Below, piece after piece: positions 13,001-20,260 of a stretch of DNA of 20,265 nucleotides. The notes under the pieces are model-generated. The model saw only the letters and a program-made list of their open reading frames with translations. It was not told the DNA's origin and searched no databases. The DNA comes from a virus. The position numbers and the translations under genes were made by a program. Position 1 is the first letter of the stretch, and every line of letters starts with the position of its first letter. The stretch is taken from positions 1 through 20,265 of the IMG/VR virus record IMGVR_UViG_3300037507_000670. One strand, written 5' to 3'.

Positions 13001-15854
13001 GCTTGACTACCCGAATTTCAGCACTGGCGGCTTGAATTGGCTGTTCCCGCAGTCGCCGCCTGTTCCTTCGCCCTCTCCCAATCCTGGGGGGACGACGAAG
13101 GCTGTTGGCGGTTTGGGTAGTTCGGCTAGTTTGGGTGCGTTGTATGGGGTGGGTGCGCCTGCTCCTGCTGCGACTCCTGCTCCTGCTGCGACTCCTGCGC
13201 CTGCTGCGACTCCTGCGCCTGCTGCGGCTCCTGCGCCGATGCCTGCGGCTCCGAAGCCGATGCCTGCGGCTCCTAAGCCTACGCCTGCGAGTTCTCCGGT
13301 TTCCTCTCCTGCGGTGTCCTCACCGCCGAGTCCGGTTAAGGCTCCTGCTCCGGTTAAGCCTACGGGTGCGCCTTTGCCCGCTGAGGCCGGTTTCACCGGA
13401 CCCAAGCCACCCACTAATAGTGGTCTGCTGAACGCGGCTCCGATTGCGTATCAGCAGGTTCCTGGGGTCACTGCTGAGGTCAACTTTGGCGCGAAAAATG
13501 CGGCGAGGTATGGGCTTTCCGTTACTTCTGGGTACCGTCCCGAAGCTGGTTCGTATCATTCGACTGGTCAGGCTGGCGATTACAGCAATCAGGTGCAGTG
13601 GGGTCCGCCGACTCCTGAAATGAATTCGTTCGCTACGGATATGGTTAGGAATTACGCCCCGTACATTTCGGAGCTTATCTATTCCGGCATTCCGTACAAC
13701 GTGATTGACGGCAAGATCGTTCCGGCTATTGGTCAGCCGGGAAGCCCGTACACGCTGGCGCAGGCTGGCTATCACGGCGACCATGTTCATATTGCGTGGA
13801 AGCCTGGTGCGCTTGAGAAGTTGCAGAAGCAGCAGGCGGGTGGCGGTAACTCCATCGGTGGCATCCCTATTCCTGACGCTGTTTCGCGGTGGCTCAATTC
13901 GCTTGCGCCTGGTTTGGTGGGCACTTCGCCGTCGAACATGCCTTTGGGGTTGACTCCTGCGGGTGTTGGGTTGCCGCAGTACACGTTTGGCAGTGGTCTT
14001 GATGTTGGTGGCGCGGCTGTTCAGCAGCCGATTACTGGCGAACAGCTTTTGCAGAACTACATCAAGATTGTTTCAAGTTCGTGGTCGAACATCATTGAGA
14101 ACCTTGTCAAGAACGCCGGTCAGATTGCTTTGCAGTTTGTTGGCTCGTTCTTCGGTTTGGATTTTTCGCAGATTGTCAACGCCGCGAACGCGGTGATGGG
14201 TGATGTTGGCGGTGGTATCGCTGACTTGTTTGATCCTGGGCAGGCTGATGCCGAGCAGTTTGATCCTTTGGCTTCGTTGCCTGCCGATCCGACTGTCGGT
14301 GAGGTTATTCAGAGCGCACAGTTCGGTCAGCTTCCCGCTGCGGCCCAGGCGGATTACTACAAGAGGTATCAGGAAGCGTCGGCTAGCGGTTCTCAGTTCA
14401 ATGCTCTTGAGGCTCTGCGGGATGTTGCGATTCAGGCCCAGCAGATGATCCAGGGGCAGGGTGCCGGTTCCGGTTACGACCCAACTCAAGGTCCGGCTGC
14501 CGCTTATGATCCGAGCAAGGGTGCCGAGCAGTGGCGACCTGTTGTTCAGGCTGTGTTGAATAACGTGGCTCAGAAGTATGGGATCACGAACCTGAAGGCT
14601 TGGGAAGATGACATTATTGGTCAGATCAACCTTGAGTCTCGGGGCAATCCTAACGTCGACAATCTGAATGATTCGGACGGCAAGGGCGGAACTCAGCAGG
14701 TGTTCGGCTTGGGCCAGTTCCTTCCGGAGACTTTCGCCAAGCACAACGTCACTGGCGGCGATTTGCGCGATCCTGTCGCACAGATTTACGCGATGGTGGA
14801 CTACCTGGCTTCCCCGAAGTATGGGGTTATTCCTGGTGGTGGTGTGAATTGGAAGGGTGTTGGGTGGCGTAACAATAAGGGTTACGCTCAGGGCGGTTCG
14901 ATTAGCGGACCTGGTACTGGCACTTCTGATTCGATTCTGGCGCGGGTGTCTAACGGCGAGTTCATCGTTAAGGCTTCCGAGGTCGGCAAGAATCTTGGCT
15001 TGTTGCAGGCCATTAATTCTGGGACGTTGCCGAAGTTTGCTTCCGGTGGTGTTGTTCCGCCTGTTGTTCCGGTTCCGCTTCCTGCGCCAGTTAAAGCGGC
15101 CCCGCCGCCACCGCCGCCTGCACCTGCCGCTGCTCCTATGCAAGCTCCCCCCGACGCACCTACAGGTGCCGTACCCGCTGACCAGGCTCCGCTTCAGGCA
15201 ACAACACCTGAAGCGGGTGACCCGGTTGATCCTGCTGCGAGCGATCCTCTCAAGCAGGCTGCGGATATTGCGGGGCAGCTAGGTGCGGCGGTTGGTGGCG
15301 CTTCCGGTGGCCTGGAAGGTGCTGCGGCTCCTGAGGGTGGCGATCCCACTACTGATCCGCGTGCCGTTTTGGGTGCTGCGCCGAAGAACCTGAATCACAA
15401 TCTGTCTGCTGTGGATGGGGCGATTCAGGGAACTGCGGCGGCTATTGGTGGGGCTATCAGTACGGCGATTTCGATTGCCGGTGCTGCTGCTGGGGCTGGC
15501 GCTGCTGCGGGTGGCGCTCCTGGCGCTGGTGCGGCTATTGGCCCTGCCGCTTCGGGTGCTGGTTCTTTGGTCAGCGGCACTGCTGCGGCTATCGGTGGCG
15601 CGGTTTCTGGTGCGGTGAATGTGTTGTCCTCGTTGATGGTTGGCACTTTGTCGTCCGGTTCACCGAATAGCACGGCTGGCGCTTATGGCGCTCCGATGTT
15701 GCCGAATGGCAAGAATCCGGAGGGTTTTGGTGGCGGGCAGTCTGGTGTGGTGAATAACTGGGGTGGCGTTACTACGTCGAATCCTGATGAGTTCTACCGG
15801 ATTCAGCAGCGCAAGGAGTTGCAGAACGCTTCTCCGTTATTGGCTCGCCGTTAG
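10050..15854 (+). CDS. Tape measure protein with two peptidoglycan hydrolase domains
   Basis: This 1934-residue protein is the longest gene in the window and follows the chaperones. It sets tail length and is expelled ahead of the DNA. Residues 1-310 are largely coiled coil. Hydrophobic stretches occur near 105-150 and 621-649. A Gly-rich GPGTGTSDSILAR module appears at 937-990 and again at 1612-1665, each followed by a Pro/Ala-rich linker. Between the copies lie an M15-like peptidase (about 1130-1255; SYHSTGQAGD with His1170 and Asp1177, and HGDHVH with Asp1244 and His1247) and a lytic-transglycosylase-like domain (about 1493-1606; candidate Glu1529 in INLESRGNPN, then GLGQF). The C-terminus (1787-1875) is Gly/Ala-rich and hydrophobic. 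The TTG start has AAGGTGGG (10037-10044) upstream. Confidence 0.95.
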   Translation: MSEYVVAQAAVLIVPSLKDFQAKLEAQLKAIEKAQDAIAIKIEGDTKKLLADYAAAKGWIESQEIEINAKVDTRYLTEIREKYDNLSRQFKNGLMLSVKVSGISLLPQLAQALAAANDSMVELTRSALLLPGVFSGVAASIAAATTGVRGVKDAFKEYGDAQKNAAQEGLKARNAAANVRNAYRDLGRSIKDASRELEDLNAQLRDAPLDEAEAIIRLQEARAEAAVTFEKSALQQQKDALAVIRAENDLTDTRLRSSRTVQDVAEANAKGVAASDSVVEATERLSKAVDDAATKNTKLTDSLRQLSPNAQQFVEAVSGMDSQWSALRTTVQDRLFDGLAGEVTRLAQSELPALQSGLSAIAGEINGNLKTAMQSLQTGENRGFLSQILGNTAEAQGELDQAIQPFIDGMMRLSAAGSDYLPRLYRGLGDVMERFERFVSVADGDGSLDRWIESGIDAFSDLGNSLLNVGSILNSISDAFTGGGGKGMLELLEESTGRMSEFLKSDAGQQRLMNFFREARGQLAEWKPFLVEIPGLMQAIGSAGESWASKLLPFLTVATDFLGDHPGLVSAVLQAYLSWKVISPVISGISGVLNGDMVTALKNATGAVGTSYKSGGMTGALGTLAGMVGVGGVVTVGLTSLITLLAYKYIDVQNEAAQSAQSHADALRNVANQVDSVTGKLTQSGLIEQLKELGNFQNFNMAGDPIFDLVTKAQGLGIGQDQIVKALKPGAEGQAEFDSIQNRNREVVSEALRKKQDSPYYGAKAELDKRGITFDNVVSAVLGDEEQNRRLTEANQGFNAVDLLQGIKGPLGIYSTPGLGEDAIIAGNLNRGLIEKRRNTQAQADRSTSANAALNGNATIKPGTVFDQLGSPQASATTSGGVKISVNTPAPEIKLKFPEIDKLIQEKGGSVQADANGSTIEFIDPVVAREFATFDKYAAGGRITGPGTGTSDSILARLSHGEFVVNAASTRQNLPLLEKLNSGALDYPNFSTGGLNWLFPQSPPVPSPSPNPGGTTKAVGGLGSSASLGALYGVGAPAPAATPAPAATPAPAATPAPAAAPAPMPAAPKPMPAAPKPTPASSPVSSPAVSSPPSPVKAPAPVKPTGAPLPAEAGFTGPKPPTNSGLLNAAPIAYQQVPGVTAEVNFGAKNAARYGLSVTSGYRPEAGSYHSTGQAGDYSNQVQWGPPTPEMNSFATDMVRNYAPYISELIYSGIPYNVIDGKIVPAIGQPGSPYTLAQAGYHGDHVHIAWKPGALEKLQKQQAGGGNSIGGIPIPDAVSRWLNSLAPGLVGTSPSNMPLGLTPAGVGLPQYTFGSGLDVGGAAVQQPITGEQLLQNYIKIVSSSWSNIIENLVKNAGQIALQFVGSFFGLDFSQIVNAANAVMGDVGGGIADLFDPGQADAEQFDPLASLPADPTVGEVIQSAQFGQLPAAAQADYYKRYQEASASGSQFNALEALRDVAIQAQQMIQGQGAGSGYDPTQGPAAAYDPSKGAEQWRPVVQAVLNNVAQKYGITNLKAWEDDIIGQINLESRGNPNVDNLNDSDGKGGTQQVFGLGQFLPETFAKHNVTGGDLRDPVAQIYAMVDYLASPKYGVIPGGGVNWKGVGWRNNKGYAQGGSISGPGTGTSDSILARVSNGEFIVKASEVGKNLGLLQAINSGTLPKFASGGVVPPVVPVPLPAPVKAAPPPPPPAPAAAPMQAPPDAPTGAVPADQAPLQATTPEAGDPVDPAASDPLKQAADIAGQLGAAVGGASGGLEGAAAPEGGDPTTDPRAVLGAAPKNLNHNLSAVDGAIQGTAAAIGGAISTAISIAGAAAGAGAAAGGAPGAGAAIGPAASGAGSLVSGTAAAIGGAVSGAVNVLSSLMVGTLSSGSPNSTAGAYGAPMLPNGKNPEGFGGGQSGVVNNWGGVTTSNPDEFYRIQQRKELQNASPLLARR
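12858..13019 (+). repeat. Tape measure duplicated module, copy 1
   Basis: Residues 937-990 begin YAAGGRITGPGTGTSDSILA and continue with an ARLSHGEFVV segment, a Leu-rich helix and an NSG turn. The segment from 14883 encodes the same series. The following linker is Pro/Ser/Gly-rich. Confidence 0.75.
13158..13229 (+). repeat. Four tandem 18-bp units encoding PAPAAT
   Basis: Three units encode PAPAAT and the fourth encodes PAPAAA, tape measure residues 1037-1060. They are followed by degenerate PMPAAPK and PTPAS units. The near-identical codons indicate recent expansion by slippage. The product is a flexible Pro/Ala linker before the M15-like domain. Confidence 0.8.
14883..15047 (+). repeat. 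Tape measure duplicated module, copy 2
   Basis: Residues 1612 to about 1665 begin YAQGGSISGPGTGTSDSILA and continue ARVSNGEFIVKAS, a Leu-rich helix and NSG, parallel to copy 1 at residues 937-990. A Pro-rich linker (VPLPAPVKAAPPPPPPAPAA) again follows, so the module and linker look duplicated together. Confidence 0.75.
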
Positions 15855-15875
15855 TTCCGTTTTGTAAGTAAGAGT

Positions 15876-15917
15876 CCGGAAGCGGCCCCTCCCGTTTGGT
15901 CGAGGGGCCGTTTCCGG
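15876..15917 (+). terminator. 16-bp hairpin after the tape measure gene
   Basis: CCGGAAGCGGCCCCTC (15876-15891) pairs with GAGGGGCCGTTTCCGG (15902-15917) with a single G-U pair and a 10-nt loop. It starts 21 bp after the tape measure stop and ends 24 bp before the proposed start of the next gene. No T-run follows, so it may be a U-less terminator of the type proposed for mycobacteria, a partial attenuator, or an mRNA processing and stability element. Confidence 0.55.
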
Positions 15918-15941
15918 TGCTTCCGCATGTTTAGGGGAAAA

Positions 15942-16829
15942 TTGAGCGAGTACTTGAAGATTGAGCTTTACGGGCGCGACGGCTCGTATTGGTGTCTTTC
16001 TGGCCCTGGCATGGGTAAAGAGGGTGTGGTCCTGAAGCCTAAGGTTTCTCAGTTCATGGACACGCCGGTTAAGACTTTGTATGTTCCTGGCCCGTTTGGT
16101 GAGGAGTTCGCTGGTAAGCGTGTTCAGCGCCGCGAGATGGTTTTCACTGTGCAGGTCGGCGGGGAGGGCATTGATCCGGAAACTTGGGCTTCGATTGATG
16201 CTGCGTGGCGCTGGGCTTGGGATTATGAGGCCGAGTCGAAGCTGGTTGTGACGACCAGTGATGGTGTGCGGTGGATTAATGTTCGGCTGTTTGAGGCTCC
16301 GCAGTCGTATGGGGATAAAGACCCGCATCTGACTGGCGACGAGGAAGTCGTTATGACGGTGACTGCGGTTTTCCCGTATTGGCAGGAAGAACCTGACCTG
16401 TATGAGTGGGAAACCGATAAGGACAATGATCGGACGACTTTCCCTGTTCATAATCAGGGGGACGTGACTGTGTGGCCGCGCTGGTCGCTGTCTGCGCCGG
16501 GTAGCTGGGTGTTGCCTGATTTCTCTTGGGGTAGTGACATTTATTCGCGTGGGGATTTGGATTTGGGTCGGACGATTTGGATTCCGGACCTTCCGGATTT
16601 GGCGCACGCTGTTGTGGACTCCGATCCGCGTGTGCAGACTATCATTTGCGCGAATGAGTATCCGGCGCAGCATCATTGGAAGGGCAATGATCTTTTGTAT
16701 CCGGTTCAGCCGGGTAAGAGGGCTGATGTTCCTGTTCGGGTGACTGGCGCTAATGGTGGGGCGGCGTGCCGTCTGGTGGTTCCGCGTTGGTTCTCGCGGC
16801 CGTGGTCGAGGCCGGTGAGTTTGCTGTGA
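15942..16829 (+). CDS. Minor tail protein, distal-tail (Dit)-like
   Basis: This is a 295-residue, Trp- and Tyr-rich, beta-dominated protein right after the tape measure, where the distal tail protein that caps the tube is normally encoded. The N-terminal part (residues 1-110) includes KVSQFMDTPVKTLYVPGPFG, followed by a second beta domain. The TTG at 15942 (start MSEYLKIELYG) is chosen because AGGGGA (15933-15938) lies just upstream, although the spacing is short. The ATG at 15927 would add MFRGK, whose codons are the ribosome site itself. The stop overlaps the next start as GTGA. The Dit role is inferred from position and size. Confidence 0.75.
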   Translation: MSEYLKIELYGRDGSYWCLSGPGMGKEGVVLKPKVSQFMDTPVKTLYVPGPFGEEFAGKRVQRREMVFTVQVGGEGIDPETWASIDAAWRWAWDYEAESKLVVTTSDGVRWINVRLFEAPQSYGDKDPHLTGDEEVVMTVTAVFPYWQEEPDLYEWETDKDNDRTTFPVHNQGDVTVWPRWSLSAPGSWVLPDFSWGSDIYSRGDLDLGRTIWIPDLPDLAHAVVDSDPRVQTIICANEYPAQHHWKGNDLLYPVQPGKRADVPVRVTGANGGAACRLVVPRWFSRPWSRPVSLL

Positions 16830-18544
16830 GATTGTTGGATGCTTTAAGTGTTGCTGAGTTGCAGTGCGAGGATATCAGGAAGTCTCACCGTTCGCTGCGG
16901 TATGCGAAGCCTCTTATTCGTTTGTGGATGAATGACCCTGATCCTTCTGTGGCTGGGGCGAAGTATGTGGGCCGCGTGGATTTTGATGACACGATTCGCG
17001 GTTCGTTTCCGTTTAAGAACAACACTCCTTGTGAGGGGATGTTTGAGATTCGGGACGAGCATTACATTGCGATGTGGTTGAAGAAGCTTCCGAATGATCC
17101 TGCGCTGCGTAAGAACGTGATTATCACGGTCGATTTTTACGGTGGGGCGAAACGCTGGTCGGGTATTCTAGATAAGTGGGAAGTCAAGAAAAAAGACGGC
17201 ATCAAAACTCTTGAGGTTTCATTTCAGGACGACTTGACTTTTTTGCAGTACCTTCTGGTTCCACCTAACCCTGTGTTGCCAATTCCGGTTTTTCAATTTC
17301 CACGAATTTTTGCGCTGGCTGGGCCTGCTCGCTGGTGCATAAGTCAACTTATTTTCATCCAGATCGCCCGCAATGAGGGCAATAACTGGATGCTGCCTGA
17401 CGACCCGTTTGATTATGAGTCTTGGGATGATTTGTGGGATTGGTCTGATTGGCAGATGCACATTAAGGCTCCGACGTTTGTGGGCGATTCTTCATTGTGG
17501 ACTTTCTTGTCCTCAAGAATGAATCCCGTCGATGCCGTAATCGCGGACTCATTAGATGATGCGCAGTTATCTGTGCAGTACCGAAGAATTGTGACCGACG
17601 ACGGTGAGACATGTTCACCTAATCCGTTTGTGCAGAATGTCAAGAATTGCGCCCTGGTGTTTGAGGTTGTGGATAACAGCAACGTCAGCGCACTTGAGGG
17701 CACGTTCTTGTCGGGAACGGTCATCGACGGCATGGTGCGTTCCACGATCCAGTACGGGTCGGGTTTCGTTGAGGATTTGTTCAATGCGGTCAGCGAGGAT
17801 TCTGGGTTAGCTCCGGATGAGTATTTCCAGAATGGTTTCTTGGGCACTGTGGCCCGCCAGCCGTGGCTGGTGATTCGTGACAATGAGTGGACACCCATTA
17901 ATTCTTCTTCGTTGTCGTGGGGTCCGTCGAAGAATGTTGCTGTGTGTGTGGGTGGCGATAACCCGGCTGCGGATGCTATTGCTAAGTTGACCATTGAGAC
18001 TATCGGCAACCTTTTGGGTGCGCTGATTCTTTTCTCGTCAATTGGTACAATTATTTCTGATGTGGTGATGCCTTTCCTTGTCGGAACTATTGCGGCGTGG
18101 CTTTATTGGCGTAACTCTGGTCGGGCTAAGGAGCTTGGCTGGGTGCATTACGTTGAGGCGTTCCAGACCGGCGCTGAGGCTAATTCTTGGTCGCTGTCTG
18201 CGGTGGCTGCGTTGCGTGGCGGCTTTTTGGTGGGCAAGTCGGAAACGGCTCATGTGATGGAACTGCATGACTCTTGGGTCATACCGGGTGTTCATGCCGA
18301 TATTGGGCATCGCATTGGTTCCACTTTGGACTCTAAGGGTCTTGAGGACATTATCTGGGTTAACCAGCTTGAGGAAATGGTTCCTAGTTGGGATAACACT
18401 ATGGGCAGTGAGCAGCCTTACGCTTGGACGATCAAGGCGGGCCGCAGTGAGCGTGCGTTGTCGTTGGGTGAACGCCTTGCACGCTTGACGAAGAAGATCA
18501 GCGAGGCCGCTAACAATGTTGGAATTTCGCTCATTCAGGGTTGA
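16826..18544 (+). CDS. Minor tail protein, Gp37-like tail hub candidate
   Basis: This is a 572-residue protein in the second position after the tape measure. Early motifs (GMFEIRDEHYIAMWL, then a GILDKWEVKKKDGIKTLEV segment and DDLTFLQYLL) resemble the Siphovirus Gp37-like family of tail-tip hub proteins. A Trp-rich patch (WDDLWDWSDW, about residues 200-209) and a hydrophobic segment (393-428, possibly membrane-interacting) are notable. The GTG at 16826 is chosen because it overlaps the previous stop (GTGA) and has GGTGAG (16813-16818) upstream. An earlier in-frame start at 16766 would run well into the previous gene. Part of the gene (about 17160-17600) uses codons that are rare elsewhere in the window. 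Confidence 0.75.
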   Translation: MRLLDALSVAELQCEDIRKSHRSLRYAKPLIRLWMNDPDPSVAGAKYVGRVDFDDTIRGSFPFKNNTPCEGMFEIRDEHYIAMWLKKLPNDPALRKNVIITVDFYGGAKRWSGILDKWEVKKKDGIKTLEVSFQDDLTFLQYLLVPPNPVLPIPVFQFPRIFALAGPARWCISQLIFIQIARNEGNNWMLPDDPFDYESWDDLWDWSDWQMHIKAPTFVGDSSLWTFLSSRMNPVDAVIADSLDDAQLSVQYRRIVTDDGETCSPNPFVQNVKNCALVFEVVDNSNVSALEGTFLSGTVIDGMVRSTIQYGSGFVEDLFNAVSEDSGLAPDEYFQNGFLGTVARQPWLVIRDNEWTPINSSSLSWGPSKNVAVCVGGDNPAADAIAKLTIETIGNLLGALILFSSIGTIISDVVMPFLVGTIAAWLYWRNSGRAKELGWVHYVEAFQTGAEANSWSLSAVAALRGGFLVGKSETAHVMELHDSWVIPGVHADIGHRIGSTLDSKGLEDIIWVNQLEEMVPSWDNTMGSEQPYAWTIKAGRSERALSLGERLARLTKKISEAANNVGISLIQG

Positions 18545-18569
18545 TTTATGAGCAGTGGGGAGTTATGTG

Positions 18570-19019
18570 ATGCCTAATCGTCAGCATGAAAGTGACATGG
18601 AGAATCCCGCCGAGTTCGCGGCGTGGGCGTTCGCGGCTGGTGTGCCTGATCCTCGCGGTGATCGGTTCGGTAACCAGCCTTTGATTCCTGCGCCGTGTTT
18701 CCCGGCGTTGAGTCAAATGTTGTGGGATTTCGGGTTTCGGCATCACGCCGATCTGCAAACGAAGTGGGTGCCCGAGTATCCAGGGCCGGATCGCAACTTG
18801 CTGGCTTTGGGTGTGACCGATAAGGAGCCTGAGAAGTTGACTGCTTTGGCTGCGGAGATGCTGATTGACCAGTTCCCGGCCGTCGCGGAGAAGCTGAGCA
18901 AGGTCACTCCGGAGAACCGGGATCAGTTCATTCAGGAGCAGGCCGAGGAGTTGCTGTCGGCTATGGAGCGGCTGAAGGCTGCTACTGAGCGGCTGCGGAG
19001 GGGGGACGGTTCGCTGTGA
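18570..19019 (+). CDS. Small tail-associated protein (DUF2744 / phage gene 29-like)
   Basis: This is a 149-residue protein. The N-terminal half (NPAEFAAWAFAAGVPDP, GAPLIPAPCF-type segment, MLWDFGFRHH) resembles the gene-29/DUF2744 family found among actinophage minor tail genes. The C-terminal half is a charged helix ending ERLKAATERLRRGDG. The ATG at 18570 is preferred because GGGGAG (18557-18562) lies 7 nt upstream. The GTG codons at 18555 and 18567 are less well placed. It overlaps the next gene by 4 bp. Its function is unknown and the family match is from memory of the motif pattern. Confidence 0.65.
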   Translation: MPNRQHESDMENPAEFAAWAFAAGVPDPRGDRFGNQPLIPAPCFPALSQMLWDFGFRHHADLQTKWVPEYPGPDRNLLALGVTDKEPEKLTALAAEMLIDQFPAVAEKLSKVTPENRDQFIQEQAEELLSAMERLKAATERLRRGDGSL

Positions 19020-20209
19020 CGATGCCGCAGGGGTCTACCGGCATTGAGCCTGGTGGGTGGATGCGGGAGTGGGTGTCTCAGGACACTCTTTCCGGTTTGC
19101 AGGATCGCACGAGGGGCCGGGTTGAGGATCATTACCTCAAGGGTCTTGAGTTGAATAGTTCTTGGGAGTTCGCTCAAACGTCTTTGTTTGACGGTTTGAT
19201 GGGTGGCTTTAAGTCGCTCACTGAGTTCATTGAGAAGCTGGCTGCGGTCTTGTCCGGTTCGGTGGGCGGAACACTTGAGGACATTGGCGAGTTCTTCACT
19301 GATCTGGTGAACAAGTTCGCTGATATTGCGGAGAAGGTTGCCGATTTCTTTGAGGAATTAGCGAAGAAGTTGGGGTTGGATAAGTGGCAGGACTTCTTGA
19401 ATCAGACTCTTGGCGCTTTGGGTATTGATCTTGGCGGCGAGGATGGAACTACGTCTTTGACGACTTCTGAGATTCAGGAGTTGGCTGCGACGATTATTTC
19501 AAATCAGACTTTGATTCAGCAGTTGCGGGCCGAGTTGACGGCGATGGGGATTCCTCAGGGCATTAACGGCGGCGATGATTTTGAGACTTCTTTGGTGATT
19601 GATTCTGCGCCTGAGTGGTCGAGCCGTGGCTGGGTGCAGGAGTTGAATGGTGACGGCCGGATGGTTGTGAAGAATGGGCATCAGGCCGAGTGGGTTTCGG
19701 GGTCTAATCCTTTGCCTGGGGATAAGGATGTGGCCCGCTATTTCCGTTCGACGGCTGCCGCTGATGGGAACACTAAGACTCCGTATCAGAAGATCAGCCG
19801 GGTGACGGGAACTCAGGTGGCCCAGAATTTTCTGTTGGCTGAGACGAACGATTTGTTGCAGGGCCGGGTGTCGGCTGACCGCAAGGATTTCATTGAGATG
19901 CGGGCTAACCGTGATGGGGTTTCTTTGCATTTGGTTGTTGGGGCTTCGTCGCAGGAACTTGAGAGCGGACGTTGCCCTGGCCCGTCTGTGGCTTCGGCGT
20001 ACACGCTTGAGTGTGGGACTGCGGATGGTTTGCGGGTTTATCGGGTGTTGCGGAACAGTCAGGTTGTTTTAGTTCATGCAGATTTGGCGGATAGGACTGC
20101 TGTTCTGGATGCTAATACCGGGTGGGGATTCGGCGGTATCTCGCAGGGCAATTTGAAGCCCAGTTCTATTAATTCGGTGACTGTGTCCGATAACGTCCCT
20201 AAGACTTAG
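19016..20209 (+). CDS. Minor tail protein with helical stalk and beta-rich C-terminus
   Basis: This is a 397-residue protein. Residues 67-140 form a long amphipathic helical region with heptad-like hydrophobics (FFTDLVNKFADIAEKVADFF), suggesting oligomerisation or membrane contact. A second helix (about 150-175) follows. Residues 195-397 are beta-rich with Trp and Gly turns, suggestive of a jelly-roll or carbohydrate-binding fold as in tail-tip receptor-binding proteins, although no specific family is identified. The GTG at 19016 overlaps the previous stop and follows the GGAGGGGGGA ribosome site (18997-19006). The ATG at 19022 is further from that site. Confidence 0.72.
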   Translation: MTMPQGSTGIEPGGWMREWVSQDTLSGLQDRTRGRVEDHYLKGLELNSSWEFAQTSLFDGLMGGFKSLTEFIEKLAAVLSGSVGGTLEDIGEFFTDLVNKFADIAEKVADFFEELAKKLGLDKWQDFLNQTLGALGIDLGGEDGTTSLTTSEIQELAATIISNQTLIQQLRAELTAMGIPQGINGGDDFETSLVIDSAPEWSSRGWVQELNGDGRMVVKNGHQAEWVSGSNPLPGDKDVARYFRSTAAADGNTKTPYQKISRVTGTQVAQNFLLAETNDLLQGRVSADRKDFIEMRANRDGVSLHLVVGASSQELESGRCPGPSVASAYTLECGTADGLRVYRVLRNSQVVLVHADLADRTAVLDANTGWGFGGISQGNLKPSSINSVTVSDNVPKT

Positions 20210-20218
20210 AAGGAAACG

Positions 20219-20260
20219 ATGACGAAGCTTGTTGGGCTTACGATTGCAAGAGGTTACTGA
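20219..20260 (+). CDS. Possible 13-codon mini-ORF before the next gene
   Basis: An ATG at 20219 has a strong ribosome site (AAGGAA, 20210-20215) but its frame stops after 13 residues (MTKLVGLTIARGY). The stop overlaps a second ATG at 20260 (TGATG) that has AGAGG (20249-20253) upstream and runs off the window. It could be a translated leader coupling into the next minor tail gene. The next gene might instead begin at TTG 20229, whose frame (LLGLRLQEVTDE) is also open to the end. The window is too short to decide. Confidence 0.3.
   Translation: MTKLVGLTIARGY

Noticed and set aside
13158-13300. Tandem repeats considered as a CRISPR-like array
   Set aside because: There are no spacers. The repeats are in-frame codons for a Pro/Ala linker within the tape measure.
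14073-15143. 356-codon minus-strand open frame opposite the tape measure
   Set aside because: It is Arg/Asn-rich with no recognisable domain and no ribosome site, and lies opposite the transglycosylase-like domain.
18548-18577. Nine-codon ATG frame before the DUF2744-like gene
   Set aside because: It overlaps the real ribosome site and start of the next gene, and nothing supports translation.
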